Positions 57,601-64,000 of a stretch of 64,000 nucleotides of DNA are shown here, in pieces. A program made the translations under genes and the position numbers. Every line of letters starts with the position of its first letter. Positions within the stretch are counted from its first letter, which is position 1. The DNA comes from Margaritifera margaritifera (taxonomy: Eukaryota > Mollusca > Bivalvia > Unionida > Margaritiferidae), in the NCBI GenBank assembly GCA_029931535.1, contig JAQPZY010000548.1:62001-126000 (forward strand), given 5' to 3'. Under the pieces are notes generated by a model. That model was not told the origin of the DNA and ran no database searches. It was given only the letters and a program-made list of their open reading frames with translations.

Positions 57601-59540
57601 AAGTGCATCAGCATTACTTGTACATAAGTGATAAATATAAACATATAAATATTGTACATGAGAGGTGATGGAATGTATTGGTGCAAAAGCGTGCAATGCA
57701 TACCCCCCATTTATGTAAACTGTTAGTTTGTGTCATGGTCTGTTGATTAGCATGATTCACATAGACGAATATTACCTATACATATTTTATGTGTGATCAG
57801 TCCATAAACATCAACAAAAAATGAAATTGTGCATTTATACGATCTAAGTTTTTATAAAGAACTCTGACTAACCTGTCAACCAATCAAAGACTTTACCAGA
57901 TTCTGGTGAGCCTTGTTTGGAGCATTACGATCGCTTTTATTGTATTGGCATTTACCAATCCCTAGCATAGCAAAGATCTCACAAAGCCATGCAAGATGTT
58001 TGGTTGATCGAGACTACCTGCATCAAAGATAAATAGCAGTGTTGAACTTAACCAGTGCCAGCAGTGGAGGATAGACATTGAATTAAAAAATACTAGTACC
58101 ACAACGAAATACAAAAAAAGTCCAATTACTAAAACCTTTGTCTGAAACTGTTGAATTTTTTGGGATAAAAATTCACATATCAAGCTTTAATTGAGAACCT
58201 TTCAGTACAAATATTTTATTCCCAGTACTTTACATCCAATGTTTTGCACAGCAAAACAAATGTGTGTGAATTTTTAAAACTTGACAGAAAATAAATGGAA
58301 CGACTTTTGTTGAATTAATTTTGTTTAACCAAGCGGGGTGCTTCTTATCATGTTATTTGACTTTGCTATTGAATATTTTGCCTTTGAATTTTCTGATGTT
58401 TTGATTATTTATATAAGGAAAATTACTAAAATCGTTGTGTTCAGAATATTTGGCCTTATATAGACCTGTTAAAATTCCTTATTTCTGTTTATTATATGTG
58501 ATCTGTTAGAAAGTATGTCTTATTAGATGGTATTTCTGTCATTGTGATGAATAATTATTCCCTTAATTGGCCGAGCTGGTTTTGAGCTTACAAAGGGAAG
58601 ACTATAATCAATATCTGAGATCCAAACCTGTTACCAGTGTGGTTTTGTTTACTCTGAAAAATAGGTTTTCAGAGTCCTGCTTTTTGGCTGGAACTTTGTC
58701 AGATATATTGAGAATTACCTAATATCATTTTGAACCTTAGTCATAGCTCTGTTTTCATGAGACCTTATATGGGTCTATGATTACTGAAGTGATGTCCCAA
58801 CCCCTGAAGAAAACGACCACTCTATGCCATGTTGAGTCGTTCCTAGGGTTGAGCATGTTAATCTAGATTTGGGGGCTTGTCTGTCTCTCAGAGCTGGTTG
58901 CACAGTGAATGAATCATTTTGACTGCTCTGAGAGGTGAAACTCTCCATATCAACAACACATGCCCATAAAAGACAATTGTATTTGGTCCCCTGTGTGTCC
59001 TTTGTCGACAGGATTTACTATAACTAGTGTGGCTTCCACAAACACTAATTGTTAAGTTCAAAAAATGGCATCATTTGTCCTCACAAATGGTTTCCAAGAT
59101 CTCAATGGACACAATTGAACAACCATTCCTTTGTACAAAATATCAATGGTAACCTTCTAAATCTGTTTAAGACCACCAAAACTAAAAATGGATCAGGTTT
59201 GGTCAAATGATCCTAGAAATATCTTGTTTGCATGTAGACTTCCCCATTTGGGTACAACATGTTGCCCTTTGGCCTTAAAAATTGGGGACATTCTATATCA
59301 TACTCCTAACAAAAATTAATTTCATTCATTGTTATGGTTGAAAGGTGGGGAGAACATGTTTTGCTTTCAAAGCAAATCCCTTCTATAATATTATTAAGTT
59401 TACTCTGGGAACTTCCACCTCTTGCCAGCCCATATATTCTTAAACAAAAAGTCATGCATACAATAATGGGAAACTAGGCACAACAGACTATTATTTCTTA
59501 ATTGATTTTTTATTTCAGTAGCATTTATTGGTCTCCTTAA
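54643..59540. other. AT-rich intergenic DNA with a SINE-like segment
   Basis: No supported gene. It contains a SINE-like stretch (55828-55920). The 56.65-57.2 kb part has diverged repeat-like text (GTCCGTCTGTCCATCC, repeated AGCACAATtGAGCACAATCC-type phrases), of the sort common in bivalve intergenic DNA. Confidence 0.35.
55828..55920 (-). mobile_element. tRNA-derived SINE-like fragment
   Basis: On the minus strand, GTGGTTAGCGTGTCGGAG resembles a tRNA A-box region. It is followed, after a decayed B-box, by GTGTCCCTGGGGAAAGCACT, close to the conserved GTGTCCTTGGGNAAGGCACT block seen in several marine invertebrate SINEs. Ends not defined. Confidence 0.45.
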
Positions 59541-60390
59541 TCACAACGTCAGTATGTTACTCATCAATACAACCATTACAAGGACTACCCGTTATCTCAA
59601 GAGGTATTAATTCCAGCCAAAAATGATTTATCAGAGTTGCAAAAAAATAAAAAACAAACATTGCTTAATGGTTATAGTGGTACACGATCAACTGTACCAA
59701 AACTATTGTGTACATTGAAAAACAAAAAAGAAATATGTGATCCATTACATAAACTGAAACTTTCACACACAGTTAGGTTTAACTCTGAGAAAAAGATGCA
59801 CACGCGTTGTATGAATAACAACCTTGGTTGAAATCTTACATATAACTAAATACTATTCAGAGACAAAAACCAATAATTTCTTTCGAGAAACATTTTTCAA
59901 AATTGATGAATAACACTGTATTTGGAAAGCAAATGGAAGACCTCGGAAAGTGGACAACAGTTATAATATGTACAGAAGAAAATACATTTTCAAATGCTGA
60001 AAAGATACACAGTTCCACAGGAGAACAATTATTGACAATAACTTGGTGCTGGCAGTCTGAAAAACAAGAAAATAAAATTAATCAAACCGATCTGTAGTGG
60101 TTTTTTTGCATTAGAGCCATCCAAATAGCTGATGTGCAAATTCTTTTACAACAAGTTGACAAAAAATATGGTGATATAAAGAGACTACTCATGACAGATA
60201 CAGATTCTTTATACATTCATGTTGAGAAAGAAGACTTTTACAGTGATTTGAAAGAGACCATCAACGTTTACAACACTGTTGAATATCCAAAAACTAACGT
60301 GTTGGGTTTACTAAAAATGAAATCATTCAGTTTTGGCTGCCGTAAAGATTTAATTTTTTACATCATTTTCTGGGTGAATAGATGCTTATA
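59541..60390 (+). pseudogene. Polinton/Maverick-like protein-primed DNA polymerase B fragment
   Basis: Frames broken by stops and deletions, but polymerase landmarks are in order: HYKDYPLSQEVLIP (about 59571-59612), VPKLLCTLKNKK (59694-59729), MNNTVFGKQMEDL (motif B, NxxxFGK type, about 59906-59943), and LLMTDTDSLYIHVE (motif C DTDS, 60185-60226). Block order and wording match the viral-type B polymerases of Polinton/Maverick and related integrated elements. The exonuclease domain and motif A are missing upstream, and a segment between the first two blocks and motif B is deleted. Non-functional relic. Confidence 0.75.
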
Positions 60391-60949
60391 GAGGAGAAAA
60401 CATCATCTAATTTATTATTTAAGTACTAAGTCACCAAGCCTTGTTATTTCAATCTTTCATTCAAGTTGTTAATTGTTTTTGATCTAATTTTCATTGAAAT
60501 TTGCAGCTTTTCTCTGTTACTTATCTGTTGCATATCAGCTAAATTAGGATCAAATAGGATCAAATAACTTAAATAGATAGTTGCTTCCTGTAAATGCCAG
60601 ACCATAAGCTATTGAACTTCCAATTATAAATGCTGTTGTGGCCATTTACTGTGCAATCTCTCTGAATTACAAATGTTCATAGCGCTGCCAATCTTTTTTT
60701 ACAATCTGTTTAAGTAAACGTCTTGTTTTTCAATCCAATTATTAAAAAGTTGCTCTCTTCCACATAGTAAGTACATGATTCTTTTAGATTGTACATATAG
60801 TATTAGGCTCAGACTTTTTTAAGCTCAAATTAGTAAGAGACACATTGATTGTTTACCACTAATCTAATCATAAAAAAATGTATACACATCCTGGGATTAA
60901 TTTAGCTATCTCATTAAACTCTTCTTTCTTTGTTTCATCAATTTCCTTT

Positions 60950-62300
60950 TATAAATTATCAATTCAAACACCCAGTGCAATACTCTGTATGCCCATTTCC
61001 CTGTTCTATTTAGTTTTGAATGTCTGTCTGTTTTCGTTTTGTTTCGATTTTAGTTGGATCAATGCTACCTCTTAACGCAAGGGCTTTTTTTATCTACTTC
61101 ATTCCTGAATGCATATGTATCCAGTGTAAACCTTTGCTCCAAATCAGTTAAATTGTGGTTAAATCTCTTTTGTATATTCCTCCAACACTATCCTGCTCCA
61201 CCTTGATATGATTGGCCACTTTTCAATAAACATATGCTTCTGTGTCTGTTTTAGATTGTTCAACCTCGGCTTGTAAAATTTGTTGTAAAATTCGGTGAAT
61301 GTAGCATCTTGTATCCTTTGATCTTGTCACTCAAATCTCTAATAGATAAATTGCGAGTTTTTGTCATGGATCTTTTTGTGCTTTCATTCACATTCATTCT
61401 ATTTATGTCCTCTATATTTTCAGGTTATCTCTGTTAAATAATTCTATTTCTGCAGCTCTGACAGTGCCTTAGGACTAGTTGTTAACTAATTGTTCAGTCG
61501 TGTGCCAAAATCATTCGTTAGCTTTTAAATTTCTTGATCATTTTTTTTTCATTATTCAAGTCTTTCTTTAATTGTTTAAGCTGAGACCATAAAGTACTGT
61601 AGTCTTCAATAGATTTTTGTATATCCCAGATAGCACTATCCAAAGCATCTATCTCAGTGTTTATCCTTTCTGTAACTGGTTGTATATATTGTCGAATGTT
61701 ATATATTTTATCACCTTTGGCAAGGTCTCCATTTGGGTTAACAATCTCTGGGAAAACATTTTAACAGGCACAAACTCTAGTAAACTTGAATAATAGCCAT
61801 TAGAGTAAAATATTATATTAATCTTGTTGAGGAGTAATTTTTTATATTAATCTTTTGGTCGCGGAATTCTTTTATTATATATTGCTTCCGAAAAAGTATC
61901 AGATTCAGTAGATGCATGTATAGTTGTCTGAATATTAATCCTAACAATTGAACACTGTTATTTGTTATGTTTACTTTGTATATTTTGCTCAGAATGATTT
62001 TAACTTTTGAGTTGTGTCTCAAACATTGAACATAATAGTTTCTTCATTGTAACCATTTTCAGTCATTCCCTCTTCAACTTTGTTCATTTAAATTTTTCAA
62101 GGTTGTAATAACCATCAGAGATTGAAACAGACCTTGTTTCATTCTTGTCATTGATGCACATGAATATGTTGTTTTTGAGTCCATAACAAACCTTGTAATA
62201 CCCAACAACAAAATATATTCCCTGTAATGAAATGGATGGTTTGCCATTTCTGTTATCAATTGGATTTGTAAACTAGATTTCATTTTCAGGGAGACAATAA
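60950..62300 (-). pseudogene. Second ORF of the viral-type element, decayed, coiled-coil C-part
   Basis: Reading the minus strand from about 62300 downwards, several frames together give a long protein-like text. First FTNPIDNRNGKPSISLQGIY and an ISDGYYNLEKF block (62276-62085), then a segment around TFSEAIYNKRIPRPKD (about 61900-61850), then a helical stretch (IRQYIQPVTERINTEIDALD, about 61700-61640) continuing as coiled coil to about 61520, with further pieces near 61300 and 61050. The opening style resembles uncharacterised ORFs found with Polinton or adintovirus-like elements. Capsid or fibre roles are guesses. It is convergent with the polymerase fragment. Confidence 0.5.
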
Positions 62301-62469
62301 CATGTAATATTGCTCTTTCTTTTCAAAGGCAATGCTATCATTTGTAAATTTTTAAATAATAGCACAGTCAAGAGATAATGTTTTTCTTTTCAACTGGTGT
62401 AATGTAGGTTTGTCAATTTTTTCTCTATCTCAGCAGCACATAAGATGGCAACAATAGGCAAAAGGGGAT

Positions 62470-62790
62470 GTAATTCTTTAAATTTATATCTGCGACTGTG
62501 TATATTGTGCCAATTTATAAAAATAAAGGTGACAAAACCAATATATCCAATATTAGACCCATAACATTACTCAGCTATTTTGGGTAAAGTTTTTACTGCT
62601 ATATTAAATTTAAGATTTACAAAATTACTTGATAATAATAATTTACTATTTGAGACTCAAGCTGGCTACACCACAATATATTTCTTTTGTTTGGCCTTAC
62701 TGAATTTTTTAGACATTGCAACAATACATTTTTTGGTATTTTTTTCGATTGTAAAAGTTTCATTGATAATAAACACACATGCAGCAGTCA
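62470..62790 (+). pseudogene. LINE reverse transcriptase fragment
   Basis: VPIYKNKGDKTNISNIRPIT at 62508-62567, a frame change, then GKVFTAILNLRFTKLLDNNN and FETQAGY to 62672: the standard RT block leading to the QAGFR motif. The rest is decayed. Same general clade style as the scrap at 14.02-14.46 kb. Confidence 0.78.
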
Positions 62791-63286
62791 ATAATGACAT
62801 TCCTCTAGCAAATTGTTACCATAGGGCAAGATGGCTACTAACCTTTGTGACTTTCCACTTGGTAGTTATGAAGGCAATTTGGTAATGGATGTACAGATGG
62901 TCGAACAGATGAAGCGTATACAAATATCACTACACTTGACACTAAAGCCTAGGGATAATACATGTTCACAACCTTTGTGCAAATATCACAACAAATCTTA
63001 ACGACATTAGTTTCAAACAATAAAGTATCATACCCTTGCTGATATTATAGCTCAGTGTTTATGTAGTAATAATAAATATTGAATATTATGACATTATAAA
63101 TGCATATTCTTTATTATAATAAAAAAGCCTTTTAGTTTTTCTTCGTTCATTCACAGAAAGCAGGAAATTGAAACAGAAGTTGCTCAGCTATAAACACTTG
63201 ATAATATTGCAATCGAGACTGAGTGATAACTCCATTGAGATGACGGAAGTGAAATGTCATCATTGTAGCCACAGTAATCAGTAACT

Positions 63287-63289
<3 letters not shown>

Positions 63290-63352
<63 letters not shown>
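63290..63352. repeat. (CT)n microsatellite
   Basis: About 31 CT units. Confidence 0.98.
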
Positions 63353-63356
<4 letters not shown>

Positions 63357-64000
63357 GTGTTTGTTTTTTATTATTATGTTATGCACATAAATACAGGTGT
63401 AGCGTTACTCTAAATGGATGCTTTTATGTAAATTAACATAGCATGACATATTTTACTGGTATGTATTGATTGATTTAACCAAACACCATATGCTGACTTT
63501 AAACTGATTAAAAACTTGTGGTTTTGGTTGTTTAAAAATCACTATTAGTGTCATGTGTCAATCTTCACTTCTAATAAATGTTTTTAGAGTAATACATTTA
63601 GGAGAGACACATATTTTCTCTTATTTGAATCAGCCTACTCCTGGATATATGATTACATTACTTATGAGTAAGGTAAACTTGCATATATTTTTTGTGTCTA
63701 TTCATATGAAGTGTACGGTTAAAGGTAAAGTAGTAAATTTAGTTGTCGAAGCTAGTAAACTTGATACCCACAGACACACAAAGATGTTAATATTCTCTTT
63801 ATTACAGAGTACTCTTGTCTAAGGAGTTTAAATACCATGTTTAAGAAATTCTCAAAGCAATGCCACCAGTCTAGTATAGTCTTTGTTGGTTAACATGCCA
63901 AAATGTTATGTTCAGATGCAGCATGATCATTTTTGATTTCTTTCATATTTTTAATTTGTTTTATTCTAGGCAATTTAAACTGGTGAAGGCAAAATTCTAA
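63353..64000. other. AT-rich DNA at window end
   Basis: Two weak exon-like segments (63588-63672 with donor GTAAAC; one after TTCTCTTTATTACAG at 63807 leading to a stop at 63890) cannot be tied to a gene. Confidence 0.3.

Noticed and set aside
63588..63672. Exon-like segment with YLNQP and donor GTAAAC
   Set aside because: Phases (2 to 0) fit neither receptor gene, and there is no neighbour exon; chance open frame is likely.

Overview
The window is AT-rich, intron-rich metazoan nuclear DNA. The layout (sparse exons, LINE remnants, foldback and TA-targeting DNA elements, 146-bp tandem repeats, long (TA)n tracts) suggests a lophotrochozoan, most likely a bivalve mollusc. That assignment is an inference from repeat style and protein flavour, not from a marker gene. 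No bacterial genes, rRNA or CRISPR arrays are seen.

Host genes. Two related plus-strand genes for single-pass immunoglobulin-domain receptors bracket the transposon-rich middle. Gene 1 (463-7734; its signal-peptide exon lies upstream of the window or was missed) has two Ig exons, a stalk exon, a transmembrane exon and a cytoplasmic tail. The tail carries an SH3-type proline motif and four YxxI/L tyrosine motifs, three of them exactly 20 residues apart. Gene 2 (35517-49291) starts with a signal-peptide exon, followed by a V-like Ig exon, a second Ig domain split over two exons, a transmembrane exon and a short tail without YxxL motifs. Nearly all introns are phase 1, as is usual for Ig-domain genes. 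Each gene carries a one-base reading-frame fault, and the expected donor of gene 1 exon 5 reads AT instead of GT, so both could be pseudogenes, carry assembly errors, or be a mixture. A duplicate of the gene 2 promoter and first exon, with an AT in place of its donor GT, lies alone at 24.1-24.3 kb. Together these suggest a tandemly duplicating receptor family. A further phase 1-1 exon at 54.35 kb may belong to another gene.

Mobile elements. 1.5-2.3 kb: a hAT-type element with a perfect 8-bp target duplication. 8.6-10.2 kb: a degenerate LINE. 10.3-13.2 kb: an endonuclease-RT LINE lacking the RT motif A block. 14.0-14.5 kb: an RT scrap interrupted by a foldback-like element (14.5-17.0 kb), whose inverted partner is at 30.65-32.77 kb and a partial third copy at 36.5-36.9 kb. 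17.3-21.0 kb: a small terminal-inverted-repeat element into which a 3.2-kb transposon has inserted; the empty version is at 23.46-23.92 kb. 29.1-33.2 kb: Tc1/mariner-like ends lying in two (TA)n tracts. 36.9-37.8 kb: piggyBac-like and hAT-like transposase remnants. 39.9-40.5 kb: a long-TIR MITE. 53.6 kb: a hammerhead-like core of Penelope or retrozyme type. 59.5-62.3 kb: remains of a Polinton/Maverick-like element (protein-primed DNA polymerase on plus, a second viral-type ORF on minus). 62.5-62.8 kb: another RT scrap.

The remaining sequence is AT-rich intronic or intergenic DNA with microsatellites. I see no coding signal in those stretches beyond what is listed.
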